Below are positions 43,189 to 53,053 of a stretch of 64,000 nucleotides of DNA, piece by piece (the first letter of the stretch is position 1; every line of letters starts with the position of its first letter). The stretch covers positions 62,001-126,000 of the forward strand of contig JAIQEV010000001.1 in NCBI GenBank assembly GCA_020073585.1. Reading direction: 5' to 3'. The notes under the pieces are model-generated. The model was not told where the DNA came from and did not search any database. It saw only the letters and a program-made list of their open reading frames with translations. Made by a program: the position numbers and the translations under genes. The stretch is from Terriglobia bacterium. GTDB lineage: Bacteria > Acidobacteriota > Terriglobia > Acidiferrales > UBA7541.

Positions 43189-43505
43189 ATTTTTTCCAGT
43201 ACCAGGGCGCTAGTACTAATTCTAGCAGATTTGGTGCCAGAATCGTCATTCTGGAATTATATATAAAACCTGCATATTCATACTGTTACGGTAAGTTAGC
43301 GGGGGAGAATAGTCGGCCTATGGTACTAATCGCGGAGAGAAGTGTACTTCCTTTCCCTTATTGTGCAAATGGAACGTATTTACCATTGACCTCTATTGCG
43401 AGGCTCTGCGAGGATGAGCACCAAGGAAAAGGGAAAAGAATTACCACTAGGGGTGGCAAAGCTTGAAACGTTCAGTTTTGTGACCGTGAAGCGGCTAACA
43501 ACGCA
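43189..43505. other. AT-rich divergent intergenic region
   Basis: 317 bases between the PilZ gene and the histidine kinase. It is clearly AT-richer than the surroundings and should carry promoters for both. I cannot point to a specific site. Confidence 0.5.
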
Positions 43506-44729
43506 ATGACCTCTCCCCCGACAATACCGGATGAGCGTAGTTCGCAAGCCCTGCCGCTAGGGCTGGTCACTTCGCTTCTGGACACGCTGGAGAAGCCCTT
43601 ACTCATTCTGGAGCGGAGCGGGCGCACCGTGTTGGCGACCCTGCAGGCGCGCCAATGTCTGGAAGAGCAAGGGATTGTGGACCTCGCGAGCAAGGATCTT
43701 TTTTCGCAACTGCTGGGCATCGAACCCAAGGTAATTTTCGAACAGTTCGAGAGCGGCGAGCGGGAAGTGAACCTGCATGTGGCCTGCGGGGAAAAAAGGG
43801 CCCGCGCGCGCATCCAGTGGCTGCCGGAGCCGGATTGGCTGCTGGTGCAGTTCGACCCGCAACCCGAAGCCGCAATGGTGGAAGAAGGTTCCTCGGTGCT
43901 GACCATTCAGGACCTGCTGCAGGAACGCGAAGTGACGTACCGCAACCTGCTGGCGGCCTATCTGCGGCTGCAGGATGTGAACCGGCAGAAGACGGTATTC
44001 CTGGGTTCGGCGGCGCACGAATTGAAGACCCCGCTGGCGGTCATCAAGGGCTATTACGACCTGCTGCTCACCGGGTCACTGGGGCGGCTGAGCGACAAGC
44101 AGCGGGAGATTCTCGAGGAATCGAAAGAGAGCTGTGAGCGGCTGGTGCGGCTGGTTTCCATGTTCCTCAACTACTCGGCGCTGGAAAGCGGCCGGCTGGT
44201 GCTGCAGCTGCGGGAGAACGACCTGAAGGATTGCCTGGAAGAGCTGGCCAAACGCTGGCAGGAAGCTTTTCAACGCAAGGGTGTGCGCCAGGAAACGCAG
44301 ATCGATTCCGCGCTGCCGGCGTTCCGCTTCGACTATCAGAAGGTGCAACAGGCGGCGGGCAACCTGCTGGATAATGCGCTCAAGCACACGCCGCCGGGCG
44401 GCTGCGTGACGCTGCGGGCCGCGCCGCATTTCTGGGAAAGGCGCCTGGCGACCAGCAAGCCGCTGCAGGAACGGCGGTGCGGGCGCGCGCCGCAGCCGAA
44501 CAGCGTGCAAGTCTCGGTGTCGGATACCGGGCCGGGGCTGGCCGCCGAATTTCATCAGGAGATATTCGAAGATTTCGTGCGCGTGGACCGCAACACGTCG
44601 GGCATGGGCCTGGGTCTGGCCATCGCCAAACGGCTGGTGCAAGCGCATCGGGGAAAAATCTGGGTAGACAGCGAAGCGCGCCAGGGCAGTACATTCACCT
44701 TTCTCCTGCCCATGGAGCAGGGCCAGTAA
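43506..44729 (+). CDS. Sensor histidine kinase (soluble)
   Basis: 407 residues without membrane segments. An N-terminal PAS-like region (residues 15-115) precedes HisKA with His171 (SAAHELKTPLAVIKGYY), then the HATPase domain with N box NLLDNALKHTP, G1 VSDTGPGL and G2 GMGLGLAIAKRL. It is the probable kinase for the NtrC-type regulator whose ATG follows after 20 bases. Confidence 0.93.
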   Translation: MTSPPTIPDERSSQALPLGLVTSLLDTLEKPLLILERSGRTVLATLQARQCLEEQGIVDLASKDLFSQLLGIEPKVIFEQFESGEREVNLHVACGEKRARARIQWLPEPDWLLVQFDPQPEAAMVEEGSSVLTIQDLLQEREVTYRNLLAAYLRLQDVNRQKTVFLGSAAHELKTPLAVIKGYYDLLLTGSLGRLSDKQREILEESKESCERLVRLVSMFLNYSALESGRLVLQLRENDLKDCLEELAKRWQEAFQRKGVRQETQIDSALPAFRFDYQKVQQAAGNLLDNALKHTPPGGCVTLRAAPHFWERRLATSKPLQERRCGRAPQPNSVQVSVSDTGPGLAAEFHQEIFEDFVRVDRNTSGMGLGLAIAKRLVQAHRGKIWVDSEARQGSTFTFLLPMEQGQ

Positions 44730-44749
44730 CGAGTTCCCGAGGGGGTATT

Positions 44750-46201
44750 ATGAGCGTTGCAGAAAGAATTCTGGTGGTGGACGACGAGCCAAGCATCCGC
44801 AAATACCTGCAGACCCTGCTGGAGGTGGACGGCTTCCAGGTGGAGACGGTGAGCTCGGGCAAGGAAGCGCTCGAAAAAGTCGGCGCGGGCGAACGGCCGG
44901 ACTTCGTCATTCTCGACGTGCTCATGCCGGAAATGAACGGGATCGAGACGCTCAAGGAGCTGATGCAGGTGGACCACTCCTTGAACGTCATCATGCTCTC
45001 CTGCTCCAACGAAGTGGGCACCGTGGTGGACGCGATCCGGCTGGGAGCCCACGATTACCTGACCAAGCCCTTCGAGAAAGGCGAACTCGATGCGGCCATG
45101 CTCAAGTGCCGCAAGAAGAAGCAGCTGCACGAGGAGAACCAGGCGCTGCGCGAATATTGCGAACAGCTCACCGAGGACCTCAGCTTCCTGGCCGCCAGCC
45201 CGCAGATGGTGCGCATCCGCCAGCAGATCCTGCAGATCGCCCCGGTGGACGTGCCGGTGTTCATCTGCGGGGAAAGCGGGGTGGGCAAGGAAGTGGTGGC
45301 GCGCATGATCCACCTGCGCTCCAAGCGGCGGAATCAGGCCTTCGTCAAGGTGAATTGCGCGGCGCTGCCGGGAGAGCTTCTGGAATCGGAGTTGTACGGC
45401 TACGAGCAGGGGGCGTTTACCGGCGCGGTGCGCGCCAAACCCGGCAAGTTCGAGCTGGCCAACAAGGGCACCATTTTCCTCGACGAAATTGCGGAGATGA
45501 GCACGCACCTGCAGGCCAAGCTGCTGCACGTTTTGCAGGATCACCAGTATTCGCGGCTGGGCGGGCGCCAGGTAGTGGACATGGATGTGCGCGTGCTGGC
45601 CGCGACCAACATGGACGTGCACGAAGCCATGAAGGACGGGCGCTTCCGCGAGGATCTCTATTACCGCCTCAACGTGCTGTCCATCAACGTGCCGCCGCTG
45701 CGCGAACGCCAGACGGAAATTCCCCTGCTCTTCCGGCACTTTCTCCAGAAATACGCCGAGAAATTCGGCAAGACCGCGTCCGAGCCGTCGCCCTACCTGC
45801 TGGAAGCGGCCGCGCGCTATCCGTGGCCGGGCAATCTGCGCGAGCTGGAAAACTTCGTGAAACGCTACGTCATCCTCGATGATGACGAAGGCAGCCTGCG
45901 CGAGCTGGTCGAGATGTCCACGGCGCGGCAGCGCAGCGTGCCGCGCGAGGAAGCACCGCCGCCCCGCGAGCAGGGGCTCAAGGCGCTGGTCCGGGGCCTG
46001 AAAGACGAAGCGGAGATGGAAGCGATTGCCGTCGCCCTGGAAAAGACGCGGTGGTGCCGCAAGGATGCGGCGAAAATGCTGGGAATCAGTTACAAGGCAT
46101 TGCTCTACAAGATGCGGCAATTCAATCTGGACACACCGCGGAACCGCCGCGGGTCCACGACGGAAGAAACGCGGCGCGAGCCGGCGATGCGGAACGTATA
46201 G
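44750..46201 (+). CDS. Sigma-54-dependent response regulator (NtrC family)
   Basis: 483 residues. Receiver with the phospho-acceptor Asp56 (VILDVLMPEMNG), AAA module with Walker A GESGVGKE (174-181) and the sigma-54 contact loop GAFTGA (221-226), and a C-terminal Fis-type HTH (RKDAAKMLGISYKALLYKM). It activates transcription from -24/-12 promoters. The ATG at 44750 has GAGGGGG upstream. It forms a two-component pair with the preceding kinase gene. Likely targets include the exosortase-locus promoters in this window, which is inference. Confidence 0.95.
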   Translation: MSVAERILVVDDEPSIRKYLQTLLEVDGFQVETVSSGKEALEKVGAGERPDFVILDVLMPEMNGIETLKELMQVDHSLNVIMLSCSNEVGTVVDAIRLGAHDYLTKPFEKGELDAAMLKCRKKKQLHEENQALREYCEQLTEDLSFLAASPQMVRIRQQILQIAPVDVPVFICGESGVGKEVVARMIHLRSKRRNQAFVKVNCAALPGELLESELYGYEQGAFTGAVRAKPGKFELANKGTIFLDEIAEMSTHLQAKLLHVLQDHQYSRLGGRQVVDMDVRVLAATNMDVHEAMKDGRFREDLYYRLNVLSINVPPLRERQTEIPLLFRHFLQKYAEKFGKTASEPSPYLLEAAARYPWPGNLRELENFVKRYVILDDDEGSLRELVEMSTARQRSVPREEAPPPREQGLKALVRGLKDEAEMEAIAVALEKTRWCRKDAAKMLGISYKALLYKMRQFNLDTPRNRRGSTTEETRREPAMRNV

Positions 46202-46689
46202 CCTTCCCAGTCCGCAGTGTTGCTCCTTTTAGGCACACGGCGATACTTATTTCTTCCCAGCGCCCTTGGGCGTGCGCTACTGTTCCGTCCCGGTACAGGA
46301 AATTTAAAGGTACCTGCTTGCAAGGAAGTTCCCTTCGCTCGCCAGTGAACTGGCCTGAAGCTATATGGACAGGGATTACGGCGCAATTTGCGAAGGGTAA
46401 ACGCATTAAGAATCAATGAATTAAATTGGATGTAGTATCTGAAAGTCGAAAGAGCGAAGAATTGGTCTGAAACGTGCACCTTTCTTCTCTTCTGAGGCCT
46501 CATGACCTGTCGCTCCTTCCCTGCATTCATCGCGACACCGAAAGCGGGCCTGATAGCGTGGGGAGCGCAGGAAGCCAGAGGCTGGGGGAAATGCCTCTCG
46601 CGGCAGAAGCAGTTTGCCATCTGAGGGTAACGCTGGCGGAAGCTTTGGGCAGCGGATCCCAGGCATAGTGGCAGGGGGATGGACTGGGG
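46202..46689. other. Intergenic region, 488 bases
   Basis: Between the NtrC-type gene and the PilZ gene. A weak -24/-12 match (ttggtctgaaacgtgca, 46,462-46,478) lies here. Nothing else is recognisable. Confidence 0.5.
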
Positions 46690-47037
46690 ATGGGCCTTAT
46701 GACTGAACGTCGCACGGCACGACGCTATGATCTGACTTTGCCGGTGGTCATTCGCATACCAACCGAGCGCAAGGCGGAGACGCAGCGCGGCAAGACGCGG
46801 GATATTTCCACGCGCGGCCTCTACTTCGTGATTGATCAGGACCTCCAAGCCGGTTCGGAGCTCGATATTACGCTCACCCTCCCGGCTGAGGTCACCCAGG
46901 GCTCGGAAGTGTTTGTGCGCGCCATCGGGAAGGTCGTCCGCGTCGAGCAGCGCCAGGAAGACGGCAATGCGCGCATGGGCGTGGCGGCCGTGATCGAGCG
47001 CTATGACATCATTCGCGGCGAGGGCGCCAAGAACTGA
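46690..47037 (+). CDS. PilZ domain protein
   Basis: 115 residues. MTERRTARRYDLTLPVVIRI and the TRDISTRGLYFVID segment form the c-di-GMP site. ATGs at 46690 and 46699 are both possible. It lies between two sigma-54 activators, which suggests that c-di-GMP and sigma-54 signalling are linked here. Confidence 0.88.
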   Translation: MGLMTERRTARRYDLTLPVVIRIPTERKAETQRGKTRDISTRGLYFVIDQDLQAGSELDITLTLPAEVTQGSEVFVRAIGKVVRVEQRQEDGNARMGVAAVIERYDIIRGEGAKN

Positions 47038-47517
47038 CCGGTTGGTTCTGCGGTCCATGCCAGCCGGTCCTTCTTCGCGCAGGCAGCGCTCGTTCTCTCC
47101 CGAAACGCAGTGGAATTTCCCCTACGCGCTTGTGGGGCTTGGCCCCGTCTCCGCGGGCGGCCAGGAATCAACTTTGCCGCGCAATACGTGTAAGACAAGC
47201 AGGCAGCGATGAATTTTCGAGGGTTCTAGTCCTAGGGGATCTACAGTGAAACCGGGTCTCCGTTCGGGGCAAGCCTTTTCTCTTCTGAGAAATTCTTTTC
47301 TCTTTAGCCGCGAATCTTCAACTGACGACCGTAGCTTTATTCCCACCGAGAATTCACCTACTCTTTTTCATTTGTAACTCATAGAAATTGGACTACTTAC
47401 AGATTATCAATTTGGGCGGTAAGGCCATTCTGGCCCGTCTTTGGCTTGCCGAATGCAGCTTAGATGAAAATCGGGTTTGGCCGTACGTCAAGGGCTTAAA
47501 GTCCGATATTCACAACT
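47038..47517. other. Intergenic region, 480 bases
   Basis: It contains -24/-12-like sites just before the receiver-less activator gene (see separate entry). Otherwise AT-richer non-coding sequence. Confidence 0.5.
47430..47457 (+). promoter_or_regulatory. Possible sigma-54 promoter(s) of the activator gene
   Basis: Two overlapping matches with the right GG-N10-GC spacing: ctggcccgtctttggct and ttggcttgccgaatgca. Transcription would start near 47,465, about 50 bases before the GTG. Both deviate from the consensus, so confidence is low. Confidence 0.35.
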
Positions 47518-48585
47518 GTGGAAATTGAACCAACATTGGACTCGAACGGCGCGGGAGAAGGGCTGCCCGAAGAAGTTCTGTTTGGCCGAACTGCCAGTAT
47601 GCAGGAGATCCGCCAGCGTGTGCTGAAGGTGTGTGCAACGCCTCTTCCTTTGCTGCTGGAAGGCGAAAGCGGAACGGGAAAAGAGACCCTAGCGCGCTTT
47701 GTGCATGCCCGGTCACTCTATCGCGCGGGGCAGTTTGTCAAGGTCAATTGCGCAGCCATTCCCGGTCCCCTGCTGGAGAGCGAGCTCTTCGGCTACCAGC
47801 AGGGAGCATTCACCGGAGCGCTCACTTCAAAACCCGGATGGGTCGAGTCCGCCCATCAGGGAACCCTATTCTTCGATGAGATCGGAGATCTTGCCGGCGC
47901 GCTGCAGGCCAAGTTGCTCCAGCTATTGCAGGATGCCCAGTTCTCCCGGATAGGAGATCAGGAAGAAAGGCACGTGGATGCCCGGGTGATCTGCGCGACC
48001 AGCCGGGATTTGGAGCAGGCCGTGGAGCGGGGGGATTTCCGCACGGACCTGTTTTACCGAATCGCTGTGTTCCATATCCGGCTGCCGGGCCTTCGGGACC
48101 GCCGTGCCGATGTGCTGGCCCTCGCCGAGTATCTCGTACGCGAATTGAGTGCAAAGTTTCAAAAGGAGGCACCGCCGCTCACGCCGGAGATCAAAGAAGT
48201 CCTGCTGGCGCGCGAATGGCTGGGAAATATACGCGAACTGGAGAACTGGATCGCCCGGTACGTTTTGCTTGGGCCGGAGGGTATTCTCGCCGGGGAAACC
48301 AGGATGCTTCGAAGCCCAAGTCCGAATTACCGGCCTGCGCAGGGTGGAACCATTCCGTTAAAGCATATTGCCAAGGATGCCATTCAGCGCATGGAGCGGG
48401 AGGTCATCCTGCGAGTTCTCCAGGAAAACCGTTGGAATCGGCGGAGGGCAGCCGAAGCCCTGAACATCAGCTACCGCGCGCTCATCTACAAGATTCGCGA
48501 AGCAGGCCTATCCCAGAAGACCAGCCGTAAGGAAGACCCCGAATTGGGAGAAGGGGCCGAGAACCGCGTCCCGCTCGGGGATTAG
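47518..48585 (+). CDS. Receiver-less sigma-54-dependent activator
   Basis: 355 residues. AAA module with Walker A GESGTGKE (49-56), GAFTGA (96-101), and a Fis-type HTH at the end (RRRAAEALNISYRALIYKI). It has only about 20 residues before the AAA domain and no receiver or sensor domain, so it may be active by default or controlled by another protein. The start is a GTG. Confidence 0.9.
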   Translation: MEIEPTLDSNGAGEGLPEEVLFGRTASMQEIRQRVLKVCATPLPLLLEGESGTGKETLARFVHARSLYRAGQFVKVNCAAIPGPLLESELFGYQQGAFTGALTSKPGWVESAHQGTLFFDEIGDLAGALQAKLLQLLQDAQFSRIGDQEERHVDARVICATSRDLEQAVERGDFRTDLFYRIAVFHIRLPGLRDRRADVLALAEYLVRELSAKFQKEAPPLTPEIKEVLLAREWLGNIRELENWIARYVLLGPEGILAGETRMLRSPSPNYRPAQGGTIPLKHIAKDAIQRMEREVILRVLQENRWNRRRAAEALNISYRALIYKIREAGLSQKTSRKEDPELGEGAENRVPLGD

Positions 48586-48958
48586 GAGCGCGGCCATTGC
48601 CTAGTGGTGGAGTTTCCCTGCCGAGGTCACTTCCGATGCCGGGAACTCGCTTATGAAAGGTTTTTGCCCGAATGAGCAAAATCGTTCCAGGATTCGACCC
48701 GGGAGCGAAGAATGAGAAAGCTCGTGTGTCCTATCTGCTGTTATTTCAGTTAGATATGGGGGTCTCAAGGATTTTCCTCGTTGGCGAATGAAATGCATGT
48801 TCTAGTACGCTTCATCGCAGAACCAGGAAATAGGCATTGGGGGCCGGGAAGCAGGAACGGTCCAAGGTCCAGACGAGCAAAGAGCTGTAAATCGCCGGTG
48901 CAGCAGTTTTTCGATGCGGGCGCGAGAGCCGGACACACTTCTGGCAGGAGAGACGCTG
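48586..48958. other. Intergenic region, 373 bases
   Basis: Between the activator gene and the Big2 protein gene. No gene and no structure that I can support. Confidence 0.5.
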
Positions 48959-50908
48959 GTGAACATGCGCAAACAAATCTTGGGAGTTGTAGTGCTGTTG
49001 CTGTTCGCTTGCCCGCTCTGGGCGAATTGGGGCGTAGTCCAGCAGAGCCAGGGCTCGCTGGCCAAAAATACTACTAACTCAGCCCAGTTCGCCGGCAGCG
49101 TCACTGCAGGAGACCTGATTCTCGTGCAGATCAACTGGAACGATGCAACCAACTCCGTCGTCTCGGTCACGGATGCGCTCGGCAACACTTTCTCCAGCGC
49201 GGTGGGCCCCGCCCAGCAGTCCAGCGCGGAGAGCACGCAGCTCTTTTATGCGGCCAACGTAGCGGGCGGCACGGACAGGATCACCGTCACGATGTCCGGA
49301 ACCACCTTGATCAACATCTTCATTTACGAGATTACCGGGGCGGCGGCCACGAATCCGCTCGATGTCACAGCCGTGGGCAGCGGAAGTGGCACCTCGGTAA
49401 CGACCGGCTCCGTGGCCACCGGGGGGGCGAACGAATTTGTATTCGTGGGAATCGGCAACTCGAGCGCAGCCTGGGACTCGACGGGAGCAGGCTTTAGCGG
49501 CCTTCAGGAGCACGCCTTTGCGTTCAGCGAGTTCGAAACGGCGGCGACAGCGGGGACTGCGGTCAAGGGCGTGTCCACGCTCAGCGCCAGTTCCGCATGG
49601 AGCGCGGTGCTCGCGGCTTTCCATGCCAGCTCCACATCGACCACATCCGGTACGGCCTCGTTGACTTCGATTCAGGTCACTCCCGCAAGTCCGACACTCA
49701 CCTTCGGGCAGACGCTGCAATTTACGGCCACCGGTACCTTCAGCGACGCGAGCACGCAGGATCTGACCAGTTCCGTCACTTGGGCGTCAAGCAACACGAC
49801 TGTGGCCTCGATCAATGGCACGGGGGGCGCCACCGCGGCCGGCCACGGAACAACCACGATTACGGCAACTTCCGGATCGATATCCGGCAGTACGCCGCTG
49901 ACGGTCGAAGGCACACTGAGTTCTCTCCAGGTAACTCCCACAAGCCCCTCGCTCGCCGCGGGTACCACCCAGCAGTTAACCGCCACGGGGACTTTTACCG
50001 ACGGCATAGCCGAGAACCTGACCGCTTCGGTGGGTTGGACCTCATCGAATACCAGCGTCGCGACCGTGAATGCTTCGGGATTGGCAACCGCGGTTGCGCC
50101 CGGAAGCGCAACGATCACAGCGACCTCCAGTTCCTATACCTCATCGGCCGCCATGACGGTCACTCAGGCGGTGGCTTCAGGTTCCATGGTGCAGACGCCG
50201 CTGGTCCAGACCAATTACAATTGGGAAAATACGTGGTACGCGCAGCACCCGCCGACGGTTGGGGGAAGTTCCTGCAGTCCGGCACCGTGTATCGCGCAGT
50301 CCTTTCTGAATCCGAATACCGCCGGCAACCTGATCCTGGTGTGGGTAAGCTGGAACGCCGGAGGCTTCAGTCTCACAAGTCTCACAGACTCCGCGGGCAA
50401 CACGTACGTGCACATTCCCGGATTCCCGGTTTCCGGCAACGTCGTAGACGACTTCTGGGTTGCGTACAACATAGCCGGCAGTTCCAACAACAAGATCACC
50501 GGGTTGTTTGGAAGCGGGACGACTGAACCGATTTACATGCAGGTCATGGAATTCTCGGGACTCAAGACTGCCAACGCCCTGGATGTATATTCGACGACGC
50601 GCCAGCAAAACCAATGTAATGCGCCCTGCACATTGAGCAGCGCCCCTACGCCCACCACTACGCAAGCCTCGGAATTGCTGGTGGCGGTTTACGATGTTGG
50701 AGCCGGACTGCTCACCGCGGGAAACGGCTGGACTCCTGCCGCCACATGCTTCTTTTGCGAAGGGTGGGGCAGCAATGTTTCCGGAGAGGTTCTCATCGAG
50801 CAAAAACTGGTTTCCGCCACGGGTTCGTACACAGCAACCATCACGTCCGCTACTTCCGGCTGGCCTGCCTACACGGCCTACGTGTTCACGTTCAGGCTGG
50901 GCCCGTAG
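48959..50908 (+). CDS. Secreted Big2-domain protein with duplicated flanking modules
   Basis: 649 residues. A signal peptide (RKQILGVVVLLLFACPLWA) opens the protein. Residues about 30-200 and 430-640 share a pattern (GDLILVQINW / GNLILVWVSW, then TDALGNTF / TDSAGNTY) and look like copies of one beta-sandwich module. Between them are two bacterial Ig-like (Big2) domains (LQFTATGTFSDASTQDLTSS and the matching second copy). It is probably a surface or secreted adhesin. The GTG at 48959 has AGGAGAG about eight bases upstream. No PEP-CTERM tail is present. Confidence 0.8.
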   Translation: MNMRKQILGVVVLLLFACPLWANWGVVQQSQGSLAKNTTNSAQFAGSVTAGDLILVQINWNDATNSVVSVTDALGNTFSSAVGPAQQSSAESTQLFYAANVAGGTDRITVTMSGTTLINIFIYEITGAAATNPLDVTAVGSGSGTSVTTGSVATGGANEFVFVGIGNSSAAWDSTGAGFSGLQEHAFAFSEFETAATAGTAVKGVSTLSASSAWSAVLAAFHASSTSTTSGTASLTSIQVTPASPTLTFGQTLQFTATGTFSDASTQDLTSSVTWASSNTTVASINGTGGATAAGHGTTTITATSGSISGSTPLTVEGTLSSLQVTPTSPSLAAGTTQQLTATGTFTDGIAENLTASVGWTSSNTSVATVNASGLATAVAPGSATITATSSSYTSSAAMTVTQAVASGSMVQTPLVQTNYNWENTWYAQHPPTVGGSSCSPAPCIAQSFLNPNTAGNLILVWVSWNAGGFSLTSLTDSAGNTYVHIPGFPVSGNVVDDFWVAYNIAGSSNNKITGLFGSGTTEPIYMQVMEFSGLKTANALDVYSTTRQQNQCNAPCTLSSAPTPTTTQASELLVAVYDVGAGLLTAGNGWTPAATCFFCEGWGSNVSGEVLIEQKLVSATGSYTATITSATSGWPAYTAYVFTFRLGP

Positions 50909-51307
50909 GAGAGGGTTGGGCTCCCCGGGGAGAAGGTCTGAGAGAGGCAATCCGGCCTTGCGGGAAAGGCATATCCGGTTCTTCGGATTTGAACTCCGAG
51001 CACAGGTTCCGGCAATGGGGTGGCTGTTTGCTTGGCGCGGGGCTGCGCCGGGGGGCGTGCAGGCATCACAAAGGCGTCTTAATGCATGGGGCGTGCTCCC
51101 TTCAAGACTTCTGCTGAATGTGCGGGATGGGACACAAGCTGTAAAGCATTTCGGTATATTTCGAAAATGACAATGGGTAGTATGGGGACTTCCGCTGCCG
51201 GCGCGAAATCGTTTACCGTGCCCGGCGTGAACCGGCCGGCTGGAGATGAACAGGAACGCCGGCAGGGCATGAAATTCACCGGGTGACGCACCTCGCGAGG
51301 GTTTGAG
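50909..51307. other. Intergenic region, 399 bases
   Basis: No gene recognised. GC-rich with weak inverted repeats only. Confidence 0.5.
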
Positions 51308-51874
51308 ATGATTCTGCTCCGTGTTTATCTTTTGGCGGGTTTGCTGGCCCACAAGGCGCTCTGGGAGGTTTTGAAGCGGAAAGAGCGCGCGGAAGCCAAG
51401 CCCGTTCAATCCTTCTCCCTGCGCATCGTGAAAGCCGCCAAAGTGGCGTTGCTATTGGGAATCCTTGTGCAGACGGTTTTGCCGTTCGAGGTTTTGAAAA
51501 TTTCGCCAGAGCCTTTTTCGCTCCGGGTTGCCGGCGTCATTCTTTATACAGCAGGGCTGTTCACGGCGATGCTGGGCCGGATCCAACTCGGCAAGAATTG
51601 GGCGGATATCGAGACGCCGCAGGTGGAAGGCGAGATCGCGGTAGTTTCCCAGGGCGTGTACCGCTATATCCGGCACCCGATTTATACCGGCGATTTACTG
51701 CTCCTGCTAGGTCTGGAATTGTCGCTGAACTCCTGGTTCGCGCTGGCGCTCGTGGCCCTGATACCGGTTGTGTTCCAGAGGGCAGTTGGCGAAGAGAAGA
51801 TGCTGGCGAAGCGGCTGGCGGGTTATGATTCTTACGTCCAGCGGACCAAACGCTTCATTCCCTTCGTAGTGTAG
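51308..51874 (+). CDS. ICMT/PEMT-like membrane methyltransferase
   Basis: 188 residues with four or five membrane segments. The conserved C-terminal part LGKNWADIETPQVEGEIAVV, then GVYRYIRHPIYTGDLLLLLG matches the isoprenylcysteine carboxyl methyltransferase family. These transfer methyl from SAM to small or prenyl acceptors; the substrate here is unknown. Confidence 0.85.
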   Translation: MILLRVYLLAGLLAHKALWEVLKRKERAEAKPVQSFSLRIVKAAKVALLLGILVQTVLPFEVLKISPEPFSLRVAGVILYTAGLFTAMLGRIQLGKNWADIETPQVEGEIAVVSQGVYRYIRHPIYTGDLLLLLGLELSLNSWFALALVALIPVVFQRAVGEEKMLAKRLAGYDSYVQRTKRFIPFVV

Positions 51875-52000
51875 CGGGAGAAGGCCGTGCTGCCGGCAGG
51901 CAGCGCGGAAAGGGAAGCGGGATGAAGTTCCGAGGATGACGGATCGCGAGAGGGGACGGTTGTATTCCCGCTCCGGGAAGACGGAAAGCGTGGTGCGCCC

Positions 52001-52951
52001 GTGAAAACAGTGAGCATTGTCATTCCGGCATACAACGAGGAGCTCGGCGTCCAGGCGGTCATCGCGGATTTGCAGGAAACCCTGCGCCAACAGGGCATAA
52101 CCGCAGAGATCATCGTGGTCGATGACGGCTCGACGGACCGGACCGCAAAGATGGCGGCCACGGCCGGAGCCCGCGTTCTCCGGCACCGCAGCAACCGGGG
52201 ATATGGCGCGGCGCTCAAGACCGGCATTGCGGCGGCCTCCCACGAATACATTGTCATCACGGATGCGGACGGCACGTATCCGACCCAATATATTCCCCAG
52301 TTGCTGGCGCAACTGGAACGCGCGGATATGGTGGTGGGCGCGCGGATCGGTCCAAACGTCAAGATTCCTCTCATCCGGCGTCCGGCCAAGATGGTTTTGA
52401 ATAAGCTTGCGAACTATCTGACCAACGCAAAAATTCCCGATCTCAATAGCGGCTTGCGGGCGTTTCGGCGGGATATTGTCATGCAGTACTTTCCCATCCT
52501 TCCGGATCAGTTCAGTTTCACCACGACCATCACGATTGCCATGCATTGCGACAAGTACGCGGTCTCCTATCTGCCAATCGACTACAGGCAGCGCAAGGGC
52601 AAGTCGAAAATCGTGCCCTGGGATGCGGCCAGCTTTTTCGTCCTGATTTTGCGGACCGCCATGCTGTTCCGCCCGATCCGCATCTTTTTGCCGCTGACGC
52701 TCGTTTTTTCGCTCTACGGCGTAACGAAAATGGCGATTGATCTTTCTCACCAGCCGAACATTTCGGCTTCGGCGCAGCTCGCGCTGCTGAGCGCATTGCT
52801 GATCTTGCTCATCGGAATGCTCGGAGACGCGCTTGCCACGCGCCTGGGCCGCTTAACCCCCAATGCCGTCATCGGTGTTCAGACGGACGACCTGATCTCG
52901 GCGGAGAGCGAAGAATCCGCCGGGCAGAAACCGGCGCCGGGAACGGAATAA
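52001..52951 (+). CDS. Glycosyltransferase family 2 (dolichol-P-mannose synthase-like)
   Basis: 316 residues. GT-A signature SIVIPAYNEELGV, IVVDDGSTD and the DxD (ITDADGTYP). Two C-terminal membrane segments anchor it. The LNSGLRAFRRD sequence fits polyprenyl-phosphate sugar transferases, so it may load a lipid carrier. GTG start. It sits at the left of the exosortase locus. Confidence 0.9.
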   Translation: MKTVSIVIPAYNEELGVQAVIADLQETLRQQGITAEIIVVDDGSTDRTAKMAATAGARVLRHRSNRGYGAALKTGIAAASHEYIVITDADGTYPTQYIPQLLAQLERADMVVGARIGPNVKIPLIRRPAKMVLNKLANYLTNAKIPDLNSGLRAFRRDIVMQYFPILPDQFSFTTTITIAMHCDKYAVSYLPIDYRQRKGKSKIVPWDAASFFVLILRTAMLFRPIRIFLPLTLVFSLYGVTKMAIDLSHQPNISASAQLALLSALLILLIGMLGDALATRLGRLTPNAVIGVQTDDLISAESEESAGQKPAPGTE

Positions 52952-53053
52952 GGACTGCGTTCCGGCATAGCAACGGAGACCAATCTGAAGCCGGTCGAAA
53001 CCAACCTGCCAAGAGAAGCTCGCCCTGCCGCTCCGGCGGGGGAGCGGCCGCAT

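Noticed and set aside
48935..48955. A GG-N10-GC match (ctggcaggagagacgct) as a sigma-54 promoter of the Big2 gene
   Set aside because: It coincides with the ribosome site; transcription would begin inside the gene.
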